A DNA stretch of 64,000 nucleotides from Sisyra terminalis. Its lineage: Eukaryota > Arthropoda > Insecta > Neuroptera > Sisyridae. Location of the stretch: assembly GCA_958496175.1 (NCBI GenBank), contig OY292275.1:25211001-25275000 (forward strand), given 5' to 3'. The first letter of the stretch is position 1. Each line of letters begins with the position of its first letter. The notes beneath the pieces were generated by a model. It was not told the origin of the DNA, did no database searches, and worked only from the letters and a program-made list of their open reading frames with translations. The position numbers and the translations under genes are program-made. Below are positions 34,065 through 47,674 of the stretch, piece by piece.

Positions 34065-37005
34065 TTATAAAGTATTGTAAATCAATAAAATAAAAGGCAA
34101 ATGTTGGTTTATACATATGATAACATGTAAGTGAAAACCAAATATAATAATTATTAATGCCAATTTGAATTTACTGGTTGTTGTCATTTTTTTCAGTTAT
34201 TACGGTATCATTCAAAAGTAAATTTTCTCATTTGTCTATCATTGTATCAGTGTTTCGTATTAGTAGCTATTGGTATTTTATAATTATAATGATGTAAATT
34301 CTGTTCAAAACTCAAGTTATAAAACAAGAACGGTTGAGGCTTATTTCCAGAAAAAACTAGACTTTTATAAAGAAATATAACTTCTTCCATTTGTATCTAC
34401 GTACACACACCTTTTTTTAAAGTAATTTTAAGAGATTGGAACTTATTGATTTTCTTAGTCATTTTTCTTCTTGATTTAAATCTGAATTTAAATTATTTTA
34501 GAACATCAAACCATGTTTAGTTTCTCATAAAAGCATGTTTTTCCGTGACTGGGCAAAATAGAACAACACCACAGATGGAATTTTAAAGTATGCATAGACC
34601 CGGGTACTTCGAAATTAATGAATTTGAAAAATATCCTTAGCTACCCTGGTATGTAGTCGAATATTATATCAGAAAAACCTAAGTGATATTATGACTTTTT
34701 TTGATTTGTATTTGAATCGATTTTTTTTATTTGCATTATTTTGAATATTCAGTAGTAAGCTCATTATTTAACTTGGTGAAATATCTTTAATTGTTTATCA
34801 TTTACATTTGGAAAAAATATATTTATCTAATTTAATTTTTAAAGAAAAACTTTATTATTTAAAAAATATTTTCAGCATAAAGAAGAACTTAAGTAGTTTA
34901 CATAAAACTAAAAAAATATACTTTGCATAATATATTACCTGTATATTTATAGTATACAAGTTGTAGGTATATAATATTTATGGGTAAATATTCATTATTG
35001 TATAGGGAAAACATATATGTAAATATTAACATATTAATTAGCATGGTAAATAGAATGTAAAGGTTTAAATCAAATAAAATACGGTCAATTGTTATATTTA
35101 ATAATATCTTTTTCAGTTAGAAAGTTGTCACAATATTGGAAAAAAACACCTGGTGCGAAGAATAAAATTGTCCTAAATATCCCAACCAAAAACTATAAAG
35201 AATGGCATAGACTTTGGCATAGAAGTTTCTATTATTAGTTTAGATCTAAGAAAAAAAAATTTTGTTAGTATTTAATTTTTTTAAAAATGTGTCACCCAAA
35301 TGTACTATCTTATTTATAAATCAGATCGTTAAAGTTGATTTTGTATTTAAATATCCAAAGTTTTAAAATAAAAATAAATACATTGCTTTTGTAATTTATG
35401 AGACTTATTCCAAATTATTTTTTATAATGGCGCTTTGTAGAGTTTTTAATTTACTTCAGCAAAATTAAGGAGTTTTAATTAGGTAGATAAGAATAATATT
35501 AACTAAGTAATTTATAAGAATTTAAAATAAAAATATATTTTTGATAATCTTGAAATTGTACTTTTAACAACATTATGGTTGGATTGAACGAATAAAAATA
35601 TTAAAATTTACGCTATGTAAAATGGTTTAAAAAGTATGTTAGTTATCCAAATACTCTTTATAATTACAAGATTATAACTTATTTTAATATTTTGATGTGA
35701 GCAGTTTCTGTTGTGCGAAGATTAGCTTAATACATTTGGAATAATGAAACATTAATAAATAATTTTACTTTTACACTGAAAATGTATTAGATATCTTTAA
35801 GATAATTATCAAGAAAGTCAAATGTCATAATGGAAAATAAAAATATAAATAATAATTTTATTTAATACTAAACAAGAGAAAATATTTCATGGTTTTGAAT
35901 TAAAACATCATTTTTAAGAAATCAATTCGTCGTCTTCGTTTGTGATTTTTAAAAGTTTTTGCTCTTATTTTTATTTATAGCTATTTGAAGGTTAAATTCT
36001 TTTCCTGTTGTTAATATACTAATATATTGTAGTTTGTATTTATTGAATATATTTATTCATGGAACTAATTTTTGAAGTGTAAAGAACATTTCCTTTTATT
36101 TTGGTTTAATTTTGTTTAGGTGCATTTTAATTATTTACGTTTTTACCATTGAAATATTTCAACTATATTTACATATTAGTCATAATTATTAAATTATGTA
36201 TACATTTTACTATAGCAAAAAGTATGAATTCATAAATTAAAAATTAATAAGTATATTTGGCTATAATTAGTAATTATTTTTTATTATTTTATTTGACTTA
36301 AGGAAACAAGGAAATTTCTCGAACAAAATATTTTTGCAATATTGAACCGACTAAGGTATTTTCATTTATTTTGAGAACATAAAAATCTGCATACCTGCTT
36401 TGGTCTTTGGTTCATAAGTGGCTTTGTAACACTAAACTGTCTTCAAAGCTCTTAAATCCCTAAAGATCGTTATCTATTATTTGTGAAATGAAGATTGCAA
36501 CCCTTAAAGATTAAACCAATGGAGAATTAAATAAATTTCCGGGAAAAGGATAATATGTTATTATCTTACCATTTTACTGAGTAGAAACTTGTATAATTAG
36601 ATTGTTATCACTTATAATTCTGGTCAAACGAAACTTTAGATTTAAAATGTCGGAATCATTAGGCATATTTTAAAATAGTTTTGAATAAAAGTTATAATGT
36701 TTCATTGTTTTTCTAAAAGTTCAAATGTTAACTAATTAATTTTTAACTTTTAACTTAATACATAAGTATTAAATTCGTAGTTTTCCGGAAAGCTTAAAAT
36801 ATTACAAAGAGAATAACGTTCTGATTTATTACAACTCAATAACATACATACGTATAATATTTTCATTGCACCTAAAATTAAAAATCATACGTTTATATTT
36901 ATATCGGTTTTTTCTGAAATAGAAAAATAAAAATGACCAATTTGGTTAACCATCAATGTGGTTTATAATACTTTGAAGCATTTTCAGACATTGTATATTT
37001 TAAAT
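34065..37005. other. AT-rich DNA, nothing recognised
   Basis: No frames with family likeness, no element ends and no RNA gene were found. It may be part of the long 5' intron proposed for the Gly-rich gene. Confidence 0.4.
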
Positions 37006-37360
37006 CAGAGTCACTAAACTCTTTTAATTATTGACCGCTACATATTTTTTAAAATTCACCATCGACCCCCATATAAATAATTATGAGTTTATAACCTTTA
37101 TTTAATGTTTTGAACATTTATTGTGGGTAGTATCTACATAAATACTTTTTCCACCCAAATTAATATACATTTATTAACATATTTTTGGTAGAGAATCTGA
37201 TATTAAATCAATTATAAAACATTTGACAAATTGTAAATATGCTGTTAGGTATGTGTTATTTGTATTATTAAAAATTGTTTTTCCTCTAGATCAAATCGAT
37301 ATCCCAATAGTGTTAAATTGATCCCAAGGGGTCTATATCAACCTCTTTGACGATCCCTAT
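37006..37360. mobile_element. Candidate hAT-like MITE (355 bp)
   Basis: The left end is CAGAGTCACTAAACTC and the inverted right end TAGGGATCGTCAAAGAGG, an imperfect terminal inverted repeat. Flanking octamers TTTTAAAT and TTTTATAT match at seven of eight bases. The interior is AT-rich and non-coding. The call rests on weak ends plus a good target duplication. Confidence 0.55.
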
Positions 37361-38849
37361 TTTATATCCTACTTACAAATCATATTATATACTTAAAATA
37401 TGACCTGTTTTGATGACATAATTTAAACTTATTATAATGAAAACTAAATAAAGTAAATTCAAATTTATTTAATACTTATAATTAAATTTATAAAAGGCGA
37501 AATTTTTCCTTAGAATATTTTCAGCATTTGCTAGATTATAAAATGTAGATACTCACTATTCAAGTGTGAAAAACAAACCTAATTTATGGTAAATAGTATA
37601 GTAGTATTTTTAAAATATTTTATGACATAATTGCTTTTAAAAATTCAATTGAAAAAAACATAAAAACATATTTAAAGATTCTTAGTAACATTGATACAAA
37701 AACACATCTTTAATTGAACTTTAAGTATAATTATCAATGTAATTATCAAAAATTGTTAAATTCTATAACTCTAAACTATTAAATTAAAAATGCTTAAAAA
37801 TAAAAAATTGCAATTATTTCAAAGTATTTACAAAAAATGGTAACTTTTAAAATTGATTCAAGTAGGTATGTTTGATATCCTATTTACCTTTAAATAAATA
37901 TTTTTTTCCAAAAGTACTAAGAATTAGGCTAATAATTTTGGCTAAGTAATAGTTTGTTGTTAATGTTTTTTTTTTATATTTTGTAACTTAATTTCTGCTT
38001 ATTATTTATAATATAATTATTATTAACTCTTCACTTATTTATAGTTACCTACAGGTAGCTCTATATTCATGCTGCTTCTATATACACATAACGGTACTCA
38101 ATAAAATCATTTTGCTGATTTGGATATCGAAGTTATATTCATAATTCCATTTAAATCTTGCAATCCTATTGCTTAAGCTTAATTTGGCTTATAAATTTTG
38201 AACTTAAATAAATAATGGAACTTTTAGCCCCGCTCTCCCGTATATTTTTTTATGATTTTACATGGCATCAATTTTTATCAGATTTTTAAACATTACCAAC
38301 CTTATACAGAGTTGGAAGATGTTACAAATACTGTTGAAGATATAATAAAACTTTTAGAAACCTTTGATCAGCTACTTAAGAATACGGACTAAAAGACATT
38401 TTTACAAAAAATATATTTGACCGACAACAGCCAAAAAAATGGAGGACACGAGGAAACTACAAAAGTTACTTCTGTGGAAAACACCGAAATTTTAAATCGA
38501 TGTTGAAGTTTTACTTTCAATTCTTCTAATTTAGTAAAAAGACCATGTAAGATTGAAGCATAACACAGAATAGAAATCTTCAAAGCAGATAGTTTAATAA
38601 TATTTTTTTATTTAGTATTAATTATTTAATTTTAACTTACTTCTTATACAAAAAAAACGAACCATAAATAACACAAATAACAATACAAACACATTGTATA
38701 TTGTTTACTAAGAGATTTTGTCAGCATAAACAGTTTTGTAATTGTTTTTCTAAAACGTGCGTAAATAACTGAAGTGTGTAATGTTGCAAATTTGAAAAAT
38801 GATAATATAGATGACTCTGAGACAAAAATGACTCAGTTGCCAGAATTTA
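37361..38849. other. AT-rich DNA, nothing recognised
   Basis: No coding or RNA signal. Short frames here have no recognisable composition. Confidence 0.4.
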
Positions 38850-39482
38850 AGGGAGGAACCTAGGATATGAATTGTTCATATCGCTAAGGGATGCCACCAT
38901 ATACCAAGCAGAAACATAAGCAGTACTAGACTATGCACGGGAATGTCTGAGGAGGTACTTTAAAAATAGCATGATCCACATATTCATCGATAGTCAGGCC
39001 GTATTGAAAGCACTAATAAACCCACAGATCAGTTTCAAATTGATCTGGGAGTGAAAGATACTGTATATATACAGGTGTGTTATAAAATCAGTAATGTAAA
39101 ATACTATAATAATAATAAGTTTATAAAAATCATTGCACAATATGGAGGAACACAACCCGGCAAGAGCATAGTAAAAGAATGATGGGAGAATCATTTCAGA
39201 AACTAACAACTGAAATATTTGGTCTTACAAGAATGCAGAACAGAGTGGTAACGGGGCTAATAATCGGCCACAGTAGAATGAGAAAGCACCTACATACAAT
39301 GGGATTACATGTGGGTGATTCAAGATGTAGATTCTGCCAAATAGAGGATGAAACCGTTTTCCACGTTTTGTGAGAATGCGATGCTCTGAATGACTGGAGA
39401 CATGAGGAACTGGAGATATTGAGCCTTGGAATTGAAATAGTCGGAAAGCACCTAGTGCGTCGGTTACTGAGGTTCGCCTAGA
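38850..39482 (+). pseudogene. LINE fragment: RNase H domain and C-terminal zinc knuckle
   Basis: The plus strand reads ATIYQAET, a stop, then AVLDYARECLRRYFKNS and HIFIDSQAVLKAL, the Asp-containing centre of a retrotransposon RNase H. Unrelated AT-rich DNA interrupts it near 39060-39120. It then resumes with TGLIIGHSRMRKHLHTMG and CRFCQIEDETVFHVL, a stop, ECDAL, the usual C-terminal H/C motif of Jockey- or R1-type LINEs. Stops and the interruption show it is dead. Only the 3' end of the element survives. Confidence 0.82.
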
Positions 39483-39524
39483 TACTTGGTCTTAACTAAG
39501 TGAAATAGAGACACAGGAATATAA

Positions 39525-40148
39525 TGTCCGACCGAATTTTCGGTTTCGGTTTGCGCTTAGTTTCGGCTGACATCAGGCCGAAATTACAACCGAAACCGAA
39601 ACTGAATTCTCGAGATGAAAATGTTGAGAAATTATTGTTTGTCACTTATGATAATAGATTCTTCAATTATGAATACTGATAACTATCAGATCATTGAAAT
39701 TATTTTTATTTATTTTTTTCAGTTTGAGAGAAAACTGACCAAAGTTTAGAAGAAATTACTTTGTTTTTAAGTTGTGAGAAAGAGTACTTTCTATTTTGTG
39801 TTCCTATACATATAAGGTAAAAAGTAATTTAGTTTTGTAACTTTTTTATTTATTTTATGTTATTCGTTACTTGTATTAAAATGAAATATTAGGTGCATTT
39901 ATTTCAAATCAACCCTTTATTTCAGCACAAATAATTAATTTGAAATTAAAATAATAATATGTTATTTAATGGTAAGCTCAAATATAAGAGACTTAATGAT
40001 TAATAAATACCTATAGGATTTAAAAGTAAAGACTGACTAATTAAGATTAGCTTTTTTTCCTTCGAAAACATGACCTTATATGAAAGTTTCGGTTTGTGCC
40101 GAAACTGGGACTGATGCCGAAATTCAGTTTCGGCCGTTTCGGTTGGAC
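39525..40148. mobile_element. Inverted-repeat element with CCGAAA-rich ends (624 bp)
   Basis: The left end GTCCGACCGAATTTTCGGTT and right end CGGCCGTTTCGGTTGGAC are inverted. Inside each are repeated TTTCGG/CCGAAA motifs over about 80 bases. The middle is AT-rich and non-coding. It lies right next to the LINE fragment. The superfamily was not determined, since no convincing target duplication was found. Confidence 0.65.
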
Positions 40149-41605
40149 TATAGGAAATATAATAATCCCTGTTCCAAAAAAAAAGAACACGTGATTCAAA
40201 AAACATTTTTTTGGAGTTCAGTGGATTTTCTTACAAAGCTATTTATCGATGATATCTTCTTTTACCACCAAAATATTTTTAGTTGTTCGTTACTTAAATG
40301 TTAGAATTTTGAAATTATCAAATTGATTCTTTAATTTTTTGAAATGCATTAATAAATTCCGTATATAATGCAATAATTATGATTACATATGCATTGAATG
40401 CAAAAGTATTATATTAAGGAAAATATATCTACTAAAACTCTCAAGTTTTTGGTTTCAGCCTAAGTTTCTGGAAAATAGGATAAAATACATAGATTTCCCC
40501 TTCACCGCTTAACAAAATTCTGGTATCTGTGCTTGCTTCTGTTCCCAGATTTAAATTTCTTGAAATTTTAGGATGTTATTTATCTCACTTATCTCTTTTG
40601 GATCGCTAATTTCTTGAAGTTCCCAGAAATCTCCCTTCAATGTAATCGGAAAATGTGTTCATTTCCGATATATCTGCTTACTCCATGAAATTTAGATTTT
40701 ACGAGTACATGCTTAATCTATATATATGTATTTACATCAATTGGAAACATACATGTAATTTACTAAGGAATTATAGTATTGGTTTTATGATTGTTGATGT
40801 AGTTCATAATCAGTCAATCAATACTTTTATATTATTTTGATTTCTATATTTTCATAGATTCGTAAATTTAAGATATTTTTTTTTATTAATTCTTGGCATT
40901 TCTCCAATTGTGATGTTTTAAGCCTCACGAGTGTAATTGTTACTACTGATGTTTTGAATTCACTTTAAATTTATTACGGATATATGTAGGTATGTTTTCA
41001 AAACAATCGCAGGTGTGTTTGGATAATATTCTTTTTATTAAAGAATATACAAACATAATTATATATTTTTTAAAAAATATATGCTAAATTTCCTCAAATA
41101 AAAACCATTTATACTTTGTTTAAGATTTTCCCAATCAATAACAGGAAAACATTGTTTATTAATTTGCATTTTATTGGTAACAAGGGAACACACGTGACTA
41201 GATTTATTATTTTGAAATGATCGTTATGCATACATTATGATTTAATGTTTCAGTTAGCTAATTACCCGAATTAAATTAACAAAAATCGATGAGGCAGATG
41301 ATGATGGAAACTTACTAAATTTATATACATTATACAGAGAACCAAGCAAATTTTTAACTAACATGACATTGAATTTTATTATTGTAAAAAAAATCAATAT
41401 ACACTGCGCCAAACAAATTTGGTAAGTTTTGGTACTCATTGTTTTCAGTCTTGAATATTTGTTGTAAGTTAATTATTTTTTTTAAAAGAACACTATTTCT
41501 AGGTCATTTAAAACATGGATAAATAAGAGCTATAGAAAAAATTGTTTAAAGATTCAAAAGGTTTTCCACATTATGATAATTTTTATGAAGAAAATATAAA
41601 CTCAC
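40149..41605. other. AT-rich DNA, nothing recognised
   Basis: No coding, RNA or mobile-element ends recognised. It lies just downstream, on the minus strand, of the candidate leader exon at 41606-41697, so it may be intron. Confidence 0.35.
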
Positions 41606-41735
41606 TTTAGCAATAATTACGATTAAAAAGTTTTCCAATAACAAATAGTAAACAATTTTTCACTAGAACACATTAACAATCCACGTTTTTCTCAATACTA
41701 GATTCAATTCTATCCTTGCCTTATAGCCAGCCAAG
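41606..41735 (-). promoter_or_regulatory. Candidate TATA promoter and 5' UTR exon
   Basis: On the minus strand, GGCTATAAGGCAAGG has a TATA-like box at 41725-41720. About 30 bases later comes a plausible start at 41697-41692. A leader of about 90 bases without a long frame then ends at a strong donor, CTAAA|GTGAGT (41606/41605). The only minus-strand gene downstream is the secreted Gly-rich gene, whose leader begins with an acceptor. The link is inference and would imply a 9.4-kb intron. Confidence 0.35.
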
Positions 41736-44700
41736 ACCGTCATAACGTCATGATTGTCCCCACTGCGTTCATCGTCGCGGTCAAACTTCCCCACTATTGG
41801 TAAAAAGTTTAAAATAATTCATCATAAAACTTTTACTTGAAATTAATATTTTTCTTTGAATCCAACATTTGTTAATAATGATTCTCATCAGTAGAATAAT
41901 ATCGTCTGTTTGATTTTTCTAGGTGCGTTTAAAACGTGGGCGTCATTAATTTGCTTCTCAAAATAAAACTAGAGTACCAGATGCCAGTCATATGGGTTTC
42001 TGTCGCTATTCATGTAACCGATCATTAAACGATTTTTTCTTATGGTTTGGTGAAGGTTACTAAAACAGCACTTCGAGGTTCACAAATTAATGAATATTAA
42101 TTTTGAACAATTGATAAAAATAATTAAAATTTCCTCAAATTTAACACTTAAACAATTATCTAAAAATATTTGTTTTAACACCTATTAAGAAATTATACTC
42201 GTAATACAATCTAATTGAGGAGCAAATGAATTAACAAGGATCAATTTATGTTAACAACGTGGTGATTGCTGTAAATGGCGAAAGATAAAGGCCTTTGTCA
42301 TTGTGTTTGTGTTCATGGAATGAAAACACGATTTCATCTAATGCTCACTAAATTGCCAAATTAATTAATTTAATTTAATACTTATAGTTTAGGCAACTAA
42401 ACAATGGTGAGCAAATTTTGAATGGCAGGATATACAATATATTTACCTTATTTGATGTTTGAAGGTCAATAAATAGAATTATTATAAGTATATTTTCTTT
42501 ATAAATGTTTCGTAAAGTTATATCAATTTATTGGTGATCCATTAATTTTAGAGGTATTTAGTTGTTTTTCTTTAACTTTCAGTAAAAAAAAGAACTTTTG
42601 CCTATTCCCGAAAATTATTCTTCTAATTTTTTTCTCATACTTTTCAGCTTTTCTTATATGTATAAAAACATCAAATCTCAAACTTACATTTAAGGAAGTA
42701 ATTTAATCAACATTTACGCAGCAATATATATTTGAACGATTCAATTCAATTTACGAAATTGTATGTGTAGGCTAGACAAGACTTGCATGTAATATGGGTA
42801 GCCTATACGTAAGGCTCGTAAAGGTTCATTAATAATTGGAGTTGAGGAAATTGAATTTTAAAACAAAGAATACAACTTTGAAAAAATCTTGAAAAAAGAG
42901 CCGGATTACATTTTTTTCAGACTTAAGATCCGTTAATTAATAAGTTACTAATAATAAATTTGGTACGTACATTACATTAAGAGGTAAAGCATAAACAAAT
43001 TCGAAAAAAATGTAAAATTTGTTTTATGTTATCAATTTTAATAATAAATAAAAGGTCAAAAATTTATTCATTTGTTATATTATAAAATAAGTTTTTTTCT
43101 ACTTTAAAAAAAATGTTAGTAATTTCATCCACACTTTAAATTACACTGATGATTACAAGTATTGATAAAGTATCGAGATTTCCTTGTGACCGTCTGGTCT
43201 TAAGGTCTTAACCCCTTAACGCGTACGACGCCATATGTGTTTTAATTCCAGTTCATCAATTCCAGTTTCTTGAAATTGACATTAGATAATTTCGATATCA
43301 AAACTTCAGGAGTTTATTTGTTTGTTGTCTCTGTAAATATTATGTTGCAAATAATATCCGCTGCGATAAAACTTAACACTGAAATGATTCGAGATAAGGC
43401 AAATAGTACTTTGCTTTCTTTTGGCTCGTCTTGACGAGGACATTACCGGCATTACCGCGTTGACACATAACTCACTTAATGTCGTAAGTTTTGACTACAT
43501 TTAGTATTAAAATATTGACAAAATATTCAAACAAAATATTATACGATATTAAAGAGCATTACTTCGGTGCTCTAAGAATAGAGCTTCTTAGCATTAATAA
43601 ATATTTGGAGAACTTCTTAGTAATAATAGAACCCGGTGTTTTTTCATCAATTGTACCATGCCTGTTAGTTCAAAGGTGTGCCGTGTGAACCACTATACAA
43701 TTACTAAAAGGAACAACGAAACTTAAAGAATGTTATGTAGGTATGTCAAAATGCTATCAGACAACTGAAAATTTTGGAGAATGTTTCTTATTTAACGCTG
43801 AAGCACTTGTAAAAGTTATAAAGCAATTTACTAAGTCGTTAAAAAGTTATTGCAATTTAAAAATATTGTGATTTTACATGTAATCTTATGGAGATTCGGT
43901 AATCGAGCGGACTAAATTTACTTTTATTAGCAATGAGTACACAGTATAAAGCCGAAAAGGATGAAATATATCAAATATTTTATTTTCAAATTGTTCAGTA
44001 TGTCGTGCATGATCACTCACATCATTTGAAAGCGACATACTAAACTTGCCAACCCTGCCAACCTATAAATTCGACAGCGTTATTAAGTTTCATTATTTTA
44101 TATAATGTTAAGTTATTAATTTAATTCATATTTTTTAGTTATAATTGTTTAAAAAACATGCTAATTTAATGTTTTATTTACGATTTAATCAGATTAAAAA
44201 TTCTACATTCATAACTTATGAACATCATATTCTATAGGTACTACGAAACTCTTCATTGTGCCCGGAACTTACTTTGCTCAGTTTTTTAAATTCACATTTA
44301 CAATATACACATATCTTAGGTATATGCACAAAAATGTTATTAAAATTAATATAAAAAAAAAAATAAACGTTAAAATTTCATTGTTTGCCTCCCAAATTAT
44401 AAGGTATTGTAGTACCGCTACGATCACCATTATATGATGGTATAGCAAAAAAATTTGAACTCTTTGTTTCAAACCATATTTTATATTCCAACCACATTTG
44501 TTATAAGTTTTTCACAAGTAAAAGCTCAAATCTTTTTACAACAATTAGTTTTACGTTTATTTTTTGGTTTGTTTAGTTTGTTAATTGGAGAATAATGAGT
44601 TGAGTTATTTCAAGCGTAGCTTAACACTATGAAGTAGTAAGAAGTAAAAATTCTCAATTTGTATTTCTCGTCCCGTATGCAATTTAAAATAAAATTAATG

Positions 44701-45480
44701 ATTTTTTTTGAAGATTTTATTTTTAAATGCTTCAAAATATTTTTATCTACTTATTTTTGTGTATTGAATTAAAATGATTCAAGACATTGGCGTATGTATA
44801 TTAAGGGTAAGCGAGGTTTAGTTTTTAATAAAATATAAATAAATACTTTGGCATCTACGTAAAAGTTTCTGAACAAAAGGAACAAATTGAATTATTACGT
44901 GTAGTAAGAGTATGTATATACAATACATAAATCAATAAGATACTCGCAAATTATACATTTGAACAATTTTCTTTTGACTATTGATCTAATTTTAATTTAA
45001 TTTTGTTTCGAAAGATTTATAAATGCAATGTCGTGAAGCCAAACCACAAATCATTTCAAACAAGTTTAGTAATCTGAGGGAAAACATAAATATACGTCAA
45101 ATTAGTTTAAAATAATTCGCAAGTTTCGTCATATCTAATATCATTTATTTCGAAATAAACAAGTAATAACCCTCGGAAAATTAACTTCTAGAATTGGTTT
45201 TGTTACATCTTAAACAAACTTCAAGATCTAAGATGAGAACAAAATGTCATTTGCATTGTTATGATGTTTCAGAATTAGTTTGATAATTAGGTTTGTAGAT
45301 TTTCTAATTAAAATTTTTGTGCATAGTAAACTTCTTGAGATGTGAATATATTTAGGTTTAAAGAAAGTGTATTTCGGTTTTAATTTTTTTTTGCTCTATA
45401 TTTTGTGATTTTTAAAGTGGTTCCATAAATAAAAACAAATCCAAGAAATCAGATTTCACTTATTATTTGGGGTTAATGTA
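41736..45480. other. Intergenic; GC-richer patch next to the candidate promoter
   Basis: Bases 41736-41805 are richer in CpG (GCGTTCATCGTCGCGGTC), fitting the upstream side of a promoter. The remainder is AT-rich. TTAA tetramers at 43208 and 43476 bracket a GC-richer stretch, but the ends do not match well enough to call a piggyBac MITE. Confidence 0.4.
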
Positions 45481-45760
45481 ATACCTTTTCCTTAATAACG
45501 TAGCATTTTCTAATGCATCTCCTTCGAGCTACACTCATCGCAAATGCACCATAATGATGCATTTGCATGTAGTCGCTAGTCGCTGGTTTTTAACGATGTA
45601 AATGTGGTCACGTGATTAAAATGTAACATGTGCGCCCAAATTTGAGCGACAAATGAAGCTCTTTATCGAATGTCAATGTGTCGATATAACCGGTTTATTA
45701 TATAGGTATGTGTATAAAATTGCGAGTTATTAGTATTAACAGTTGTTAGTAAACATTTAG
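45481..45760. promoter_or_regulatory. Possible cis-regulatory module
   Basis: A dense cluster in otherwise AT-rich DNA. It has a 9-bp inverted repeat GCAAATGCA/TGCATTTGC (45540-45566) that includes an octamer-like ATTTGCAT, a TCACGTGA E-box palindrome (45609-45616), and a TATA-like TGTATAAAAT at 45711-45720. No adjacent exon was found, so the role is open. Confidence 0.25.
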
Positions 45761-46057
45761 CTTATGAGTAATAAATATATTAACTATATACTCTTTTTGG
45801 AAATGTATTAATAGAAAAAATCATGTTTGGTAGATGGCATGCATTACATGTCTAATAGAATCCGGCTGAAAAGCTAAAAAAATGGGCTTTATCGCTATTT
45901 TTTTCAGATGGTGCACATGTTACATTTTAGTTGATTGTAGTCATATGGCTACATTTTTCGCAAAATATCAGCGACTGCATGAAAATTCACCTTTACATCG
46001 ATTTTAATGGTGATTTCAGTTGTGATCTTTGCACAAATTCTTTCATCAATTTATTTC

Positions 46058-46278
46058 GACTCAAGTCTTTTAGAACAGTCAAATCTGGCAACGTTGCATT
46101 TCCTACTTTGTCCTTTATTTTATTTGCGATTTTTTCGTTAATCCAATTCTAATATGCTATAATTTTCTTTTTTGTGGCTACATTTTCATTAGGGGCCGAT
46201 TTAATCGCGAATTAAATTAAGAACAAAGTAGAAAATGCGATGTTGCCAGATTTGACTGTTTTAAAAGGGACTTGAGTC
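46058..46278. mobile_element. MITE of the CTCAAGT family (221 bp)
   Basis: The ends are GACTCAAGTC and its inverse GACTTGAGTC. The arms share AACAGTCAAATCTGGCAAC and GCATTTnCTACTTTGT with the opposite arm, for about 50 bases. The centre (CCAATTCTAATATGCTATAA) matches the elements at 17626 and 18135. Non-coding. Confidence 0.82.
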
Positions 46279-47674
46279 TTTATTTCTTTTTAACATTCAA
46301 TAAAAATTAAAATACTATAAGAAAATACAAAAACGTAAATAATATTCGTCTAAATTTCATTATAGAATAATATAGATAATCGTTTTCCTAATATTAACAT
46401 AACAAAAATGGGTGTATGCCACAATGCTACATGTAAATTCCCTATTTGAAACTGTCAAAAAGACTTAATTACTTCATGCAATTTTAATAATTACTGTTCT
46501 AAATTACGATAACTGTTGAGCTGTATTTTACCTTTGTATATCCATTTGTAAATTAATTTGTTAACACGCATTGTTGGTTGGGTATTCCCAAGTGTTGTAA
46601 ATTATAATGTGTTCATTATTTCACTGTTCTCTGCAAGTATAAAAGCCATATCTATATGTATATAGCACATGCTCTCATACATACTCTCATATATTTAGAA
46701 CATTTGTAGTATTATTGATCTTAAAGATTATTCTTAGATACTGAAAGTTCATATTTTGTTGACGTGTAATTTTGGATAGTTGTAGTTTTTGGTTTTTACT
46801 CTTGCGGTGTCCATGTATCTTTTGATTCAAAACAAATTAATAAAACTGCAATTGGAGTGCAAGGAAAAAAAAAAGAGAAAAATAGACGCAAGACGATTAA
46901 GTAAAGTTTTCCTTAATTGAAATAATAAAAAAAAGAAAAAAAAAGATTTAATATATCATTATTCTATAAATCATTATTGAATTTATAAAGACTGAGCCTG
47001 GTTAATAACTATAAAATCACACCTATTTTGTTTATAACAATGTGCCACGAATGTTTATTCGTAGAAGTAGACGTTTAGGGTTTTGTTCACAATTATAGAA
47101 GAGTAACTTTTACACGACGGTATGTGTTTATTGCTATGTTTGCTAAATAAATACGTTTTCAGTTTATTTTCCAACCTCTGGTGTACTTCTATTTTGTTGG
47201 GTTGAGAAAGACATTTTCAACTAGTATTTTCATCCCCTTGGATTTGCACCAATTCACACTTTACCATATATAATGACACATTGCGATAATTTATATTATA
47301 AAATAAACTACAAAATAAACAATAGGAGTAAATATATTTAAAATATAAATTATTCATTTTCTAGATGAATTTTACGTTACTTCTAATATTTCTACTAAAT
47401 TATATTTAATTTTCTATCAATTAAATTTTTCATATGTCTTAAATTCGCTAAAATAATAACTAAGGCTTAAAAAGATTACTAATTATATGCGTATTGCTCA
47501 AACCATGCTATATGTTTCAAAAGCACGATACTATTCAATGTATTGTGAGCCCTTCTAAGACGTTGATAAGACAATAGGAATATCGATAGAAAAACAAAAG
47601 TTGTTCATCGGTAAAATAAAAGTTGAATATGACAAAAAAAATTTAACAGACGAAATAAGAGGGTTATTAATATA
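46279..47674. other. Intergenic, nothing recognised
   Basis: AT-rich. A TATAAAAG box at about 46641 stands alone without a recognisable transcription unit. Confidence 0.35.

Noticed and set aside
43208..43479. TTAA-bounded GC-richer stretch as a piggyBac MITE
   Set aside because: The inner ends (CCCCTTAACGCG and the inverse of GTTGACACATAACTCAC) do not match well enough to be terminal inverted repeats.
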